Assembly: GCF_009296175.1 (NCBI RefSeq)
Contig: NZ_VOSK01000013.1
Coordinates: 1-64,000 of the forward strand
From: Microvirga tunisiensis
GTDB taxonomy: Bacteria > Pseudomonadota > Alphaproteobacteria > Rhizobiales > Beijerinckiaceae
Direction: 5' to 3'
DNA length: 64,000 nucleotides
Part shown: positions 1 to 8,676 of the stretch, in pieces
Layout of the letters: every line of letters begins with the position of its first letter
How positions within the stretch are numbered: position 1 is the first letter of the stretch
Program-made: the position numbers and the translations under genes
The notes under the pieces: model-generated
The model's database searches: none
Seen by the model: the letters and a program-made list of their open reading frames with translations, nothing else
What the model was told of the DNA's origin: nothing

Positions 1-261
1 CATCCCGTCCCTGCCAACGCGTTCCCCACGTTCCAGACCTTGCCGCGGTGAAAGAAACGCAGCGGATCGGCACGTCCGCGCTACCAAATAGGCCCCGAAA
101 CAAACTCTGGTGAATAGGAACGGCTAGGCGTCGGCGCCGGTCGGGCGGCAGATGCTGCCATTGGATGATTGTCGATCGCAGGGTCATGGCGTGTTGCCAC
201 CCATAAGGCCAAGGCGCGCAGCGCCTGATGGCCCACTCGCGGAGTCAATGGAACCTCACGT
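1..261. other. left-edge DNA without recognised gene
   Basis: I find no convincing reading frame in this stretch. The transposase remnant to its right loses family similarity at about position 280, so this DNA is either unrelated flank or another inserted sequence. A search of it against insertion-sequence ends would tell which. Confidence 0.4.
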
Positions 262-272
262 TCAGAGGTTCC
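250..272. repeat. 8-bp inverted repeat at the broken end of the transposase
   Basis: GGAACCTC, a 7-nt loop, then GAGGTTCC: a perfect hairpin lying exactly where the IS630-type transposase frame loses family similarity. It could be the end of a second element or a small terminator. No target-site duplication was identified. Confidence 0.5.
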
Positions 273-1092
273 ACGTTGGTCCGATCTCCATGGGATTAAG
301 ATCAGGCGAATAAGCCGGTAGAAACAGGAACCAGGCGCCGCGCTGTTTCAGACACCGGGCGGCCTTCTCGCTCTTATGGACGGCCAGATTGTCGAGGATC
401 ACCACGTCACCTTTGTGCAGGGTCGGAGCAAGTTGCGTCTCAATGTAAGCCTCGAACGCCAAGCGGGTGATCGGACCATCAATCACCCACGGGGCGCTCA
501 ACTCGTTGCAACCCAGCCCGGCCACAAGGGTATGGGTTTTCCAGTGTCCGAAGGGAGCGCTTGCACGTAGGCGCTGGCCCTTGCGGGAGCGGCCGCGCAG
601 GCGCGTCATCTTGGTTTGACGTACGTCTCGTCGAGAAACACCAGCCGGTGCGGCTGCTCGCGCATGCGGGCCTGGCGCTGTGTCCGCCAGACGCGGCGCT
701 CATCGCGCACGTCGGCGCGTGCGCACTCCGCGGCCATCTGGGCTTTTTTTATAGGTGAAGCCGTGCCGGCACCGCCGCCGCGAGAGGACGGCGGGAGCGG
801 CAACCACTCCATGCTGCTCCAGCAGCCTTGCGGCCAGTTCGGGCATGGTGATGGCGGGCCTTGCCTCAACAGTCTGGATCAGGAAGCCCTCATACGGCAC
901 TAGCTTGCCGCCTCCGGGCGGACGGCCTTGCCGGGCTGGCGCCGGTGAACTGGTGTCGCGTGTCCGCCGCACCAGCTTGATGGCGAAACTCTCGCTGACG
1001 TCAAAGTGCTCGGCTGCCGCCCGGCAGGAATGCCCCGCCTCGACAAAGTCGGCGACGCGCACCCGAAGATCGAGAGAATAGCAATGACCCAT
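262..1092 (-). pseudogene. IS630-family transposase remnant (two frame breaks, 3' truncated)
   Basis: The three readable segments together resemble an IS630/Tc1-mariner-type DDE transposase. The N-terminal part (1092 down to about 745) carries the helix-turn-helix region and ends in FTYKK at a run of seven A. The sense then continues in another frame (RRVW...[11 protein letters not shown]), holding the catalytic FLDET. A second break near position 610 looks like loss of one A (AAACC where AAAACC would keep V-K-T-K-M-T-R in frame). The last segment (609 to 262) holds the second Asp ([10 protein letters not shown]) and the YSPDLNP(M/I)E motif, then diverges at once into GPTWNL and a stop, losing roughly the last 50 residues of the family. 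The A7 run could be a slippage site, but the second break and the missing tail make a functional enzyme unlikely. Confidence 0.8.
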
Positions 1093-1615
1093 GATCCACC
1101 TCCCGGTCCAGGCAGTGAATCACAGATCGCACCAAGCCAAAACCCAGGAGTCGAATTTCCAGTCCGATGCGCTAGACAAGACTAATCTTGCCGCCGGGCA
1201 AACCCTCTCACGGCTTCTCACTTTGAGGCCGGCCGATGAATTGATTTCTCTCATCGTCGCAGGCCTTGATAAGGCGACTGCGGCTGGCAACAGCGAAGCG
1301 CTCATTGGCTTGGCTCATGCCTATGCGGATGGGATCGGTGTCAATGCGTCCCAAGAGAAGGCAGCAAGCCTGCTGCAGGTCGCGGTTGATTCAGGAATTC
1401 CAGAAGCCAAGTACCGGCTTGGGCTCATGTACAAGTCCGGGATCGGAGTCAGCGCGGATCTCAACAAGGCCGTCGAACTCATCAGCAGCGCTCGAGAGAG
1501 CGGCTTTCCTCTCGCAGCTGTTGCTTTAAGTTCCATGACGGAGCCTGCATTGTCCGGTTCGGTCAATGAAGCTGGGAATGGTCCATCCGCAGCGCCGAAT
1601 GCCGTCGCTCAATGA
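1091..1615 (+). CDS. Sel1-repeat (SLR) protein, possibly N-terminally truncated
   Basis: The 174-residue frame contains about two Sel1-like tetratricopeptide-type repeats between residues 60 and 130 (motifs ALIGLAHAYADGIGV and AKYRLGLMYKSGIGV, the typical A-x-x-x-L-G-x-x-Y-x-x-G-x-G-V pattern). Sel1 repeats form helical scaffolds for protein-protein contacts. No signal peptide is visible, and the first 40 residues look like non-coding flank read through from the edge of the IS630 remnant; the frame starts on top of the transposase start codon. I infer that the element inserted into or near the 5' part of a longer SLR gene. The true start, if the gene is expressed, may be further in. Confidence 0.55.
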   Translation: MIHLPVQAVNHRSHQAKTQESNFQSDALDKTNLAAGQTLSRLLTLRPADELISLIVAGLDKATAAGNSEALIGLAHAYADGIGVNASQEKAASLLQVAVDSGIPEAKYRLGLMYKSGIGVSADLNKAVELISSARESGFPLAAVALSSMTEPALSGSVNEAGNGPSAAPNAVAQ

Positions 1616-2134
1616 CAAACGCATGAACGAGACATGCTGTCAGACTCGAATGCATGCCTTGAATCCAAACATGCTCATCGATCAGTGACAGATGGCGGCA
1701 ATACAAGACGCTCCTTCAATTTTGCAGTGCGGGATTGATTCTATATTACCCAGCTCTGGGCGCGTTGCTATTGCCAACCACGCTTGGCTTTAGAGCCCTT
1801 GCTTAAAGAATGATCGCCAAGATTGACCGCCAAGGCAGAACACGAGTGAGTCATGTGTTCATCCATGAACGAAGCAAGTTGTGGATCGGTTTAGGTTAGT
1901 TCCAATCCAACGTTGGTGGCTATACTTGCTGTGAGAGGTTGGTGAAATATTGTATCAACATGCCGGGAGCCATTGTCCAGATTGCCTGTGCCAATGTACG
2001 CTTAAGATGAACTATCCTTGCTAAGGCATCCTTTTCTACCTCCTAAGCATAATTAGATACCCCTTTATTAAGGATGGATAACAAACCGTTAATTTGTACA
2101 ATTCGAGGTAACCTCTGCGGAAAGGCTTCCTCGC
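1616..2134. other. 519-bp gap, AT-rich leader of a LuxR gene
   Basis: I see no gene here. The DNA is markedly more AT-rich than the window average, especially in the last 100 bases before the LuxR-type gene at 2135, and presumably holds its promoter. No clear sigma-70 or extracytoplasmic sigma motif could be assigned. Confidence 0.4.
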
Positions 2135-2905
2135 ATGTCACACCTTCTGCCAGTCACCACGGTCTTAGGCTGCAAGAATTCGATGCTGCGCGAGGGCTTG
2201 AGGCATATCCTCTCAAGTACCCGGTTCCGATTACATCCGGAAAACCTGACGCGCGGAGATATCACTCTGGACCACGCAGTTCAGGAAAGCCCGCTTCTCT
2301 TCATCCTTGATGCGAATCTTTATCCATCGGGACTAGCTGAGGGGATCTGGCCATTGAAGCAGCAACATACGCAAGCCCGTATTGTCGTGCTGTCTGACAG
2401 CTTCAATCTTGAGGGCATGAAATCCGCCTTTCAATCGGGAGCGGACGGATACTGCCTTGCGACAACAGGATGCGAGGCTCTGATCAAGTATCTTGACCTC
2501 GTCATGCTGGGTGAAGTCGTTTTTCCGTCTGCAGCTTTCCTGGCGGCCATTTCGACCCGCGCGGACGAGTTGGATCTCTCAAAAGAAGCGCCTACCATCA
2601 AGATATCCTCTCTGCAGGTTGCTCCGGCTTCGGAAGGTCATGACTCTCCCATTCGGACCTTGTCGAGCAGAGAGGCGGAGATTCTGCAGTGCTTGATGCA
2701 GGGAGCTCCGAACAAGGTCATCGCGCGCAAACTCGACGTCGCCGAAGCAACCGTGAAAGTTCACATCAAAGCTATTCTGCGCAAGATCCGCGTTGCAAAC
2801 CGAACGCAAGCTGCCATGTGGGCCGTCAATCATCTGGCCTCAAATTCAGCTGATGCATCTTGGATACAGTCGGGCGAGAGATTGGCCGCGCACAGTCTTC
2901 GCTGA
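2135..2905 (+). CDS. LuxR-family regulator with degenerate receiver domain (paralog 1)
   Basis: This is a 256-aa response-regulator-like protein. Residues 1-120 resemble a receiver domain: the pattern REGLRHIL after strand 1, a candidate phospho-acceptor Asp in FILDANLYP, and VVLSDS for the Ser/Thr position. The acidic pair expected at the N-terminus is replaced (VTTVLGCKN), and the conserved Lys is replaced (YCLATTG), so normal phosphotransfer is doubtful. The C-terminus (about 170-235) is a LuxR/GerE helix-turn-helix with LSSREAEILQCLMQG and NKVIARKLDVAEATVKVHIK. GGAAAGG lies about 10 bases before the ATG. A paralog follows at 3480 in the same direction. The targets cannot be read from the sequence. 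Confidence 0.85.
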   Translation: MSHLLPVTTVLGCKNSMLREGLRHILSSTRFRLHPENLTRGDITLDHAVQESPLLFILDANLYPSGLAEGIWPLKQQHTQARIVVLSDSFNLEGMKSAFQSGADGYCLATTGCEALIKYLDLVMLGEVVFPSAAFLAAISTRADELDLSKEAPTIKISSLQVAPASEGHDSPIRTLSSREAEILQCLMQGAPNKVIARKLDVAEATVKVHIKAILRKIRVANRTQAAMWAVNHLASNSADASWIQSGERLAAHSLR

Positions 2906-2948
2906 CGAGGTTTGGTATTACGGAGCGTTCAATGGGGCGGGCTCACCC

Positions 2949-2972
2949 GAGGGGCGTAATCCCGCGCCCCTC
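2949..2972 (+). terminator. hairpin after LuxR paralog 1
   Basis: GAGGGGCG, an 8-nt loop, then CGCCCCTC, about 45 bases after the stop codon. No strong T-run follows, so it is at best a weak or factor-assisted terminator. Confidence 0.4.
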
Positions 2973-3103
2973 TGCGCTTTGTAGTGCGCGACTTCTTGAT
3001 GGCAAACCGAAGCTGCTCCGTCGAAACGGGTAATGGCGGCAAACTCAGGTCGGCCCATACTTTCCTTAGTCGAGCAAGATTCCTCCTCAACAGACTAGGA
3101 ATC

Positions 3104-3292
3104 TCATCCAGTCTTCCGCATCGGCTCAGTCGAGACAGTCAGGTCGTCTACTAACACCGGATGCTCATCTGCTTCTGATTTGCGGTCATCAAAGAAAATA
3201 CCTGTCCCACGGTCTTTCGGCCTGCGTCCCTCGTGATGGATGGTGATCAGGAAATATCCTGAATATTGAGGGTACTGCCTGTCCGGATACAT
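3104..3292 (-). CDS. small hypothetical protein (doubtful)
   Basis: This 62-aa frame has a non-random composition (YSGYFLITIHHEGRRPKD, then an acidic stretch) that reads like a genuine small soluble protein rather than an antisense shadow; there is no annotated gene on the other strand here. Against it, the upstream Shine-Dalgarno is weak (GAGCAAG) and I recognise no family. Homologs in related genomes would confirm it; absence would refute it. Confidence 0.3.
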   Translation of the reverse strand: MYPDRQYPQYSGYFLITIHHEGRRPKDRGTGIFFDDRKSEADEHPVLVDDLTVSTEPMRKTG

Positions 3293-3479
3293 GATTACTT
3301 GCTCGGGATCGTGAGATGACTATGTATTTGATACTTTATATCATGTACATGTCTTTTGATTAAAGATTGTTAAAAGGATTTGAATGGGTAATGATTGTCT
3401 CTAATGAGATTATAAGCTAAACATCTTTGGGGAATTTTGTTATTCGCCTCACCGAATCAAGACCAGAAAGGCATCTGCG

Positions 3480-4301
3480 ATGCGGAACACCTACGATCTT
3501 GATAGCCTCCCTCATCCAGGAGCCTCTTCGGCTAAGGATGTTGCGTATTCAAGATACATGGAGCTGGCCCGTTCGGTTGAGCCATCGTCGGCAGAACATG
3601 CCGCTGCTCGCTCCATCAAGGCGCTCCTCATCGAGCCGAACGCCCTGTTAAGGGAAGGTCTGCGCAGGATTCTCTCCGAGACAGCTTATTCACCCGCGGC
3701 GGCAGCTGCGAGCCTCGATGAGATGGGGTCGGTGCCGAGCTTGGATAGCAGCACTATCGTCCTCATCATCGATGCAAGCCGCGATCACGATGAAACCTGT
3801 CGTCAGGCCCGGATGTTGAAGGAGAGCAACCCGAGTGCCAAAGTGGTCATGCTGATCGAGGAGTACGACCTTAAACAGGTGGTTGCGGCTTTTCAGGCTG
3901 GCGCGGATGCGTACCTCAAAAAGTCGGTCTCGCACGAGGTACTCGTGAAGTCCCTGGATCTCGTGATGCTAGGAGAGGCCATCTTCCCTAGTGCGATCCT
4001 CGACCTGCTGCGGGAGCGGGAAGCCCAGGCCGATCATGCGAATGAAGCGCCAGCTCCGGAAGAGCTTCATGAGATGAGCCCTCCGGCGAAAGGTCTTTCG
4101 GTTCGCGAGACGGTCATTCTACGCTGCCTTATGGATGGCGACTCGAATAAGATCATCGCTCGAAAGTTCGACATCACGGAAGCGACCGTCAAGGTCCATG
4201 TCAAAGCGATCCTGCGCAAGATCCAGGCAAAGAATCGGACCCAGGCTGCAATCTGGGCTGCAAGCCATCTGCCGTCGAACCGCGGCGCGCCTACCAGCTG
4301 A
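3480..4301 (+). CDS. LuxR-family regulator with degenerate receiver domain (paralog 2)
   Basis: This 273-aa paralog of the gene at 2135 has an extra N-terminal tail of about 40 residues. In the receiver-like part (about 42-165) the acidic pair is replaced (ALLIEPN), an Asp remains in LIIDASRDHD, the Ser/Thr position reads VVMLIEE, and the Lys is kept (AYLKKSVS). The C-terminus (about 195-260) is a LuxR/GerE helix-turn-helix (LSVRETVILRCLMDG, NKIIARKFDITEATVKVHVK), nearly matching paralog 1 in the recognition helix, so both may read the same operator. AGAAAGG precedes the ATG. Phosphorylation-independent or partner-controlled DNA binding is an inference from the missing acidic pair. Confidence 0.85.
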   Translation: MRNTYDLDSLPHPGASSAKDVAYSRYMELARSVEPSSAEHAAARSIKALLIEPNALLREGLRRILSETAYSPAAAAASLDEMGSVPSLDSSTIVLIIDASRDHDETCRQARMLKESNPSAKVVMLIEEYDLKQVVAAFQAGADAYLKKSVSHEVLVKSLDLVMLGEAIFPSAILDLLREREAQADHANEAPAPEELHEMSPPAKGLSVRETVILRCLMDGDSNKIIARKFDITEATVKVHVKAILRKIQAKNRTQAAIWAASHLPSNRGAPTS

Positions 4302-4326
4302 GCTTATCGGCTTAAACCGCTTTCAG

Positions 4327-4351
4327 CAGTGGGAGCCGCTGGCTCCCACTG
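4327..4351. terminator. 11-bp hairpin between convergent genes
   Basis: CAGTGGGAGCC, loop GCT, GGCTCCCACTG. It lies between the convergent LuxR paralog 2 and the GMC oxidoreductase gene and could serve both strands. The T-runs on either side are poor. Confidence 0.55.
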
Positions 4352-4355
4352 GTCG

Positions 4356-6026
4356 TTATAGAGCGTGAGTAGGTCCTCCGAATAGGTCAAGCCGAGCGCA
4401 AAGCAGGCATAGAGATGTGGACTGATCCTCCAGGATCATCGCAGCTCCCCTGTCGGCAATCATCAGGGTTGGCGAGTTCGTGTTCCCGCTCGTAATCGTC
4501 GGCATGACGGAAGCGTCGATGACGCGCAGGCTCTCAATCCCACGGACACGCAAGCGCGCGTCGGTGACGGCCATCGGATCGCTGTCAATCCCCATCTTGG
4601 CTGTCCCGACCGGGTGGAAGATCGTGGTGCCGGTATCCCGCGCGCCATTCAGAAGCTCGTCGTCCGTCGTCAGTTCGGCGCCGGGCTTGTACTCCTCGGG
4701 GCGGTACTTCTGAAGGGCCGGCATCGAGACAATGTGCCGGACCAGGCGCAGTGCATCCACGGCCACTCTCTGGTCCTCTGACGTCGACAAATAATTCGGG
4801 CGGATGAAGGGCGCGTCGCCCGATTGGCTGGAGCGGATCCTGACGTTCCCTCGACTGGTCGGCCGCAGGTTGCAGACGCTCACCGTGAAGGCAGGGAAGG
4901 GATGAGGATCGTCCCCGAACTTGTCCAGCGACAGAGGTTGGATGTGAAACTGGAGATTCGGTGTTGCATATTCAGGAGACGAGCGGGTAAACGCTCCCAG
5001 CTGAGACGGCGCCATCGTGAGGGGCCCTTTGCGAAAGAGGGCATACTCAAGCGCCATCTGTCCCTTCTTGAACAGAGACCGATAATCCTCATTGAGCGTT
5101 CGCACTCCGTGCACCTTATAAATCGGGCGGAGCTGCAGATGGTCCTGCAGGTTCTCTCCGACGCCTGGCAGGTGGTGAACCACCTCAATTCCGTGCTGCT
5201 GGAGGAACGTGCCGTCCCCAATTCCTGACAGTTGCAGGAGTTGCGGGGAGGCGATGGCGCCTGCCGAAAGCACGACCTCCTTCCGCGCCAGAATACGCCT
5301 TGAGGTGCCGTTCTGGAGTATTTCGACGCCAACGGCACGCTTGCCCTCGAAAAGGATGCGCGTGGCATGGGCTTTCGTTTCAACCTTCAGATTGGGACGG
5401 GACAGGGCCGGCTTGAGGAAGCCGCGCGCCGCGGACCAGCGCCGCCCACTCTTCTGGTTGACGTGGAAATACGAGATACCTTCGTTGCTGCCCGTATTGA
5501 AATCGCTGACGCGGGGAATGCCGGCCTCGACCGCGGCTTCGATGAAGGTATCCAGGATGTCCCAGCGGGTGCGAGGGGCCTCGACGCGCCATTCGCCGCC
5601 CACGCCATGATGCTCGCCGGCTCCGAGGTAGTGATCTAGGTGCTGGCGGAAGATCGGCTTCACATCGTCCCAACCCCAGCCCGTAAGGCCCATTTGGCGC
5701 CAGTTGTCGTAATCCTCGCGCTGGCCTCGCATGTAGACCATAGCGTTGATCGCCGAGCAGCCGCCCAGGACCTTGCCCCTCGGATAGTTCAGGATCCGGC
5801 CGTTCAGGCCTGCCTCAGCTTCGGTCTTGAACATCCAATCGGCGCGGGGATTGCCGATGGCGAAGAGATAGCCGACCGGGATGTGAAACCAGATCCAGTT
5901 GTCCTTGCCGCCGGCTTCGAGAATGCAGACCGAGTTTCGCGGATCCTTGGACAGGCGGTTTGCCAGAACGCAGCCGGCGGAACCTGCCCCGACAATCACG
6001 TAATCAAATGTATCGCTGCCTGACAT
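4356..6026 (-). CDS. GMC-family FAD oxidoreductase (choline/alcohol dehydrogenase-like)
   Basis: The 556-aa product is a glucose-methanol-choline oxidoreductase. It has the FAD dinucleotide fold at residues 8-17 (VIVGAGSAGC), the first GMC signature region (GKVLGGCSAINAMVYMRG), the second signature (GAIASPQLLQLSGIG) and the active-site region with His in FHPVGTAKMG (about 470) and Asn in SGNTNSPTLMIAD. Such enzymes oxidise alcohols, choline-like or polyether substrates; the substrate is not evident. It is last in the Liv-type ABC operon, so its substrate may be what the transporter imports. A start 20 codons upstream (6086) is possible, but that stretch encodes two strong hairpins (6031-6073), so I prefer the ATG at 6026, just before the FAD fold. 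The last 20 residues extend beyond the usual C-terminus. Confidence 0.88.
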   Translation of the reverse strand: MSGSDTFDYVIVGAGSAGCVLANRLSKDPRNSVCILEAGGKDNWIWFHIPVGYLFAIGNPRADWMFKTEAEAGLNGRILNYPRGKVLGGCSAINAMVYMRGQREDYDNWRQMGLTGWGWDDVKPIFRQHLDHYLGAGEHHGVGGEWRVEAPRTRWDILDTFIEAAVEAGIPRVSDFNTGSNEGISYFHVNQKSGRRWSAARGFLKPALSRPNLKVETKAHATRILFEGKRAVGVEILQNGTSRRILARKEVVLSAGAIASPQLLQLSGIGDGTFLQQHGIEVVHHLPGVGENLQDHLQLRPIYKVHGVRTLNEDYRSLFKKGQMALEYALFRKGPLTMAPSQLGAFTRSSPEYATPNLQFHIQPLSLDKFGDDPHPFPAFTVSVCNLRPTSRGNVRIRSSQSGDAPFIRPNYLSTSEDQRVAVDALRLVRHIVSMPALQKYRPEEYKPGAELTTDDELLNGARDTGTTIFHPVGTAKMGIDSDPMAVTDARLRVRGIESLRVIDASVMPTITSGNTNSPTLMIADRGAAMILEDQSTSLCLLCARLDLFGGPTHAL

Positions 6027-6030
6027 AGTT

Positions 6031-6073
6031 CGGCTCAATGAAATGAGCCGGCGTTCAACGATATGAACGCCGG
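6031..6073. promoter_or_regulatory. two adjacent palindromes between livM-like gene and GMC gene
   Basis: First palindrome: CGGCTCA, 6 nt, TGAGCCG (6031-6050). Second, overlapping it: CCGGCGTTC, 8 nt, GAACGCCGG (6048-6073), a perfect 9-bp inverted repeat. They could be an intra-operon attenuator or RNA-stabilising structure, or an operator for separate control of the GMC gene. Confidence 0.5.
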
Positions 6074-6095
6074 CAGAGTTTCTCATGCTCGTGTG

Positions 6096-7070
6096 TTAGG
6101 AGGCGCCCTTGGTCTTGCGCCTCATCAACTCCAGGATTTCTCCCACGATTCCGCGGCGGAAAAGCAGCACGCAGATCACGAAGATAATGCCGATCAGCAC
6201 CGTCACAGGAAAATCGGACGCAGCCAGATAATTCTGCAAGGCAATCACCAGACCGGCGCCGACGATGGGGCCGATCATCGTGCCGATGCCGCCGAGCAGG
6301 GTCATGAGGATGACCTCACCGGACATCTGCCACTGCACGTCGGTGAGCGTTGCGAACTGGAACACGATGGCTTTCGTTCCACCTGCCAGTCCCGCCAGCG
6401 CGGCCGACATGACGAAGGCGCCGAGTTTGTAGCGATCCACCCGATAGCCGAGTGAGACCGCGCGCCTCTCGTTCTCGCGGATCGCCTTGAGGATGTTGCC
6501 GAACGGCGAGTTCACGATGCGCCAGATGGCGAAGAAGCCGAACAGAAAGATCGCCAGCGTGACGTAGTACATGGTCAGGGGCTGGTTCAGGTCGATGAAG
6601 CCGAACAGATAGCCGCGCGGCACGCCCTGGATACCGTCCTCGCCATGGGTGAATGGCACCTGCAGGCAGATGAAGGCGAACATCTGCGACAGCGCCAGGG
6701 TGATCATGGCAAAATAAATGCCCTGGCGGCGGATGGCCACGAACCCGATGATCAGACCCATGACGGCGGCTCCGGCCACGCCCAGCAGGATGCTGGTCAG
6801 TGGCTCCAGGCCCCACACCTTGGCCGCATGGGCGGTGACATAGGCCGCTCCGCCGAAGAAGGCCGCGTGGCCGAAGGAGAGAAGCCCGACATAGCCGATG
6901 AGCAGGTTGAAAGCGCAGGCAAAGAGCGCGAAGCACAGAACGCTCATCAGCATGACGGGATAGAAGAAGAACGGAGCCGCCAGCAGCGCCGCGATGGCGA
7001 TCAAGCCCAGCACCATGGAGGAGGTGCGCAGCTTGGGCTGTTCCGCAAGATATTGGGTCCCGACAGCCAT
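6096..7070 (-). CDS. livM: Liv-type ABC transporter permease (LivM family)
   Basis: This 324-aa inner-membrane permease has multiple hydrophobic helices and the LivM hallmark LLSFGHAAFFGGAAY near residue 60. A cytoplasmic coupling loop follows around 190-220 (ENERRAVSLGYRVDRYK). With the LivH-like partner it forms the channel of a branched-chain amino acid/amide-type importer. It starts 4 bases after the livH stop, so the two are translationally linked. The ligand of the system could equally be another small organic acid or amide; the permease sequence does not decide. Confidence 0.9.
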   Translation of the reverse strand: MAVGTQYLAEQPKLRTSSMVLGLIAIAALLAAPFFFYPVMLMSVLCFALFACAFNLLIGYVGLLSFGHAAFFGGAAYVTAHAAKVWGLEPLTSILLGVAGAAVMGLIIGFVAIRRQGIYFAMITLALSQMFAFICLQVPFTHGEDGIQGVPRGYLFGFIDLNQPLTMYYVTLAIFLFGFFAIWRIVNSPFGNILKAIRENERRAVSLGYRVDRYKLGAFVMSAALAGLAGGTKAIVFQFATLTDVQWQMSGEVILMTLLGGIGTMIGPIVGAGLVIALQNYLAASDFPVTVLIGIIFVICVLLFRRGIVGEILELMRRKTKGAS

Positions 7071-7074
7071 GATA

Positions 7075-7962
7075 TTACTCCTCCCGCCCGAAGAGACCCG
7101 CTGGCCTGACGAGCAGAACGATGGCCATGATCACAAAGATAACGATACTTGAGGCTTCCGGGTAGAAAACCTTTGTCAGTCCCTCCAGCACACCGAGCAT
7201 GTAGCCCGTGAGGATGGCACCGAGGATCGAGCCCATGCCGCCGACGACGACGACCGCGAAGACGATGATGATAAGGTTCGAGCCCATCAGTGGACTCACC
7301 TGGTAGATCGGAGCCGCCAACACGCCGGCCAACCCGGCGAGGGCCGCGCCCAGGCCGTAGGTGAGGGTCAGGAGCAGCGGCACGTTCACGCCAAAGGCCT
7401 GGACGAGCGTGGCGTTTTCCGTGGCAGCCCGCAGGTAGGCGCCGAGCCGCGTCTTCTCGATGAGAAGCCAAGTACCCAGGCAAATGCAAAGAGAGGCGAC
7501 GACCACCCAGCCACGATAGATCGGCATGAACATGAAGCCCAGATTGAGAGCTCCCGTCAGTTGCGGCGGTGCGGCATAGGGTTGGCCGGCTGCGCCGAAC
7601 CAGTAGCGGAAGGCGCCTTCGAGAATCAGGGCGAGGCCGAAGGTCAGCAGCAACCCGTAGAGCGGATCCACACCGTAGAGACGGCTCAGCATCGTCTTCT
7701 CGATCACGACCGCAATGGCACCGACAATCAAAGGTGCCAGAATGAGCGCCGGCCAATAGCCTATGCCTAAGACGCTCAGCAGCAGGTAGGCGGCAAAGGC
7801 GCCCAGCATGTATTGCGCGCCATGGGCGAAGTTGATGACCCGCAACAGGCCGAAGATCACGGCGAGGCCAAGGCTCAGCATGGCATAGAAGGAGCCATTG
7901 ATCAGGCCGATGAGGATCTGGCCAAAAAGGGCCGGGGTCGGAATGCCAAAAATCGTACTCAT
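7075..7962 (-). CDS. livH: Liv-type ABC transporter permease (LivH family)
   Basis: This 295-aa inner-membrane permease shows the LivH motif RVINFAHGAQYMLGAF (about 40-57), LLTFGLALILEG, and a C-terminal GGMGSILGAILTGYMLG segment. It is about the usual family length. It lies 6 bases after livF and 4 bases before livM, inside a six-gene minus-strand unit (binding protein, livG, livF, livH, livM, GMC oxidoreductase). Confidence 0.9.
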   Translation of the reverse strand: MSTIFGIPTPALFGQILIGLINGSFYAMLSLGLAVIFGLLRVINFAHGAQYMLGAFAAYLLLSVLGIGYWPALILAPLIVGAIAVVIEKTMLSRLYGVDPLYGLLLTFGLALILEGAFRYWFGAAGQPYAAPPQLTGALNLGFMFMPIYRGWVVVASLCICLGTWLLIEKTRLGAYLRAATENATLVQAFGVNVPLLLTLTYGLGAALAGLAGVLAAPIYQVSPLMGSNLIIIVFAVVVVGGMGSILGAILTGYMLGVLEGLTKVFYPEASSIVIFVIMAIVLLVRPAGLFGREE

Positions 7963-7968
7963 GATGCT

Positions 7969-8676
7969 CTACACCCCAAGAACTTCGTGGAGTTCGTCCA
8001 TGCGCGCATCGAGCTCGTGGCCCGGGAACGAGTTCACCATACGCCCATCCTCCATGAGGTAGAAGCGATCGGCCACCTTCTTCGCGAAGCGGAAGTTCTG
8101 TTCCACGAGCAGGATGGTCATGCCGCGCTTCTTCAAGGCGACCAGAACGTCGCCGATGCGCTGGACGATGACAGGAGCCAAGCCCTCCGTCGGCTCGTCG
8201 AGAAGGATGATCCTCGCACCTGTGCGCAGCACGCGGGCGATGGCGAGCATCTGCTGCTCGCCTCCCGAGAGCTTCGTTCCCTGGCTCGAACGGCGTTCAT
8301 GGAGGTTGGGGAAGAGACTATAGATCTCCTCCACGCTCATGCCGCCTTCCGAGACCGTCGGCGGCAGCATCAGGTTCTCGGAGACGTTGAGACTCGCGAA
8401 GATGCCGCGCTCCTCGGGCACATAGCCTATACCGGCCTGCGCGACCTTGTGGAGCGGCAGCCCCAGGAGATCCTTGCCGCGCAGGCGGATGACGCCCTCG
8501 CGACGGCGGAGAATGCCCATGATCGCGCGCAAGGTGGTAGTCTTGCCCGCGCCGTTGCGGCCGAGCAGGGTGACGGTTTCGCCCTCGCGGATGTCGAGAT
8601 CGACCCCGTGGAGAACATGGCTTTCGCCGTACCAGGCGTTGAGCCCACGGACTTCGAGGAGGGGAGCGCTACTCAT
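7969..8676 (-). CDS. livF: Liv-type ABC transporter ATPase (LivF family)
   Basis: This 235-aa cytoplasmic ATPase has a Walker A motif (LLGRNGAGKTTT), the ABC signature LSGGEQQML, Walker B (RIILLDEPTEGLAP) and a switch His replaced by Gln in LLVEQN, as is normal in LivF. The start chosen, MSSAPLLEVRG, overlaps the last 8 bases of livG. An upstream in-frame start at 8730 lies well inside livG and would add 18 atypical residues. Confidence 0.92.
   Translation of the reverse strand: MSSAPLLEVRGLNAWYGESHVLHGVDLDIREGETVTLLGRNGAGKTTTLRAIMGILRRREGVIRLRGKDLLGLPLHKVAQAGIGYVPEERGIFASLNVSENLMLPPTVSEGGMSVEEIYSLFPNLHERRSSQGTKLSGGEQQMLAIARVLRTGARIILLDEPTEGLAPVIVQRIGDVLVALKKRGMTILLVEQNFRFAKKVADRFYLMEDGRMVNSFPGHELDARMDELHEVLGV

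Larger units (their letters stand above)
2906..3479. other. 574-bp gap between the two LuxR paralogs
   Basis: This gap holds a terminator-like hairpin (2949-2972), a doubtful small minus-strand frame (3104-3292) and a strongly AT-rich last 180 bases that should contain the promoter of the second LuxR gene. No recognised operator or RNA was seen. Confidence 0.4.

Noticed and set aside
700-760. A7 run in the transposase as a functional programmed frameshift
   Set aside because: The shift needed is +1 or -2, and a second independent frame break and a missing C-terminus follow, so a working product is unlikely. It is kept only as a possible relic of slippage.
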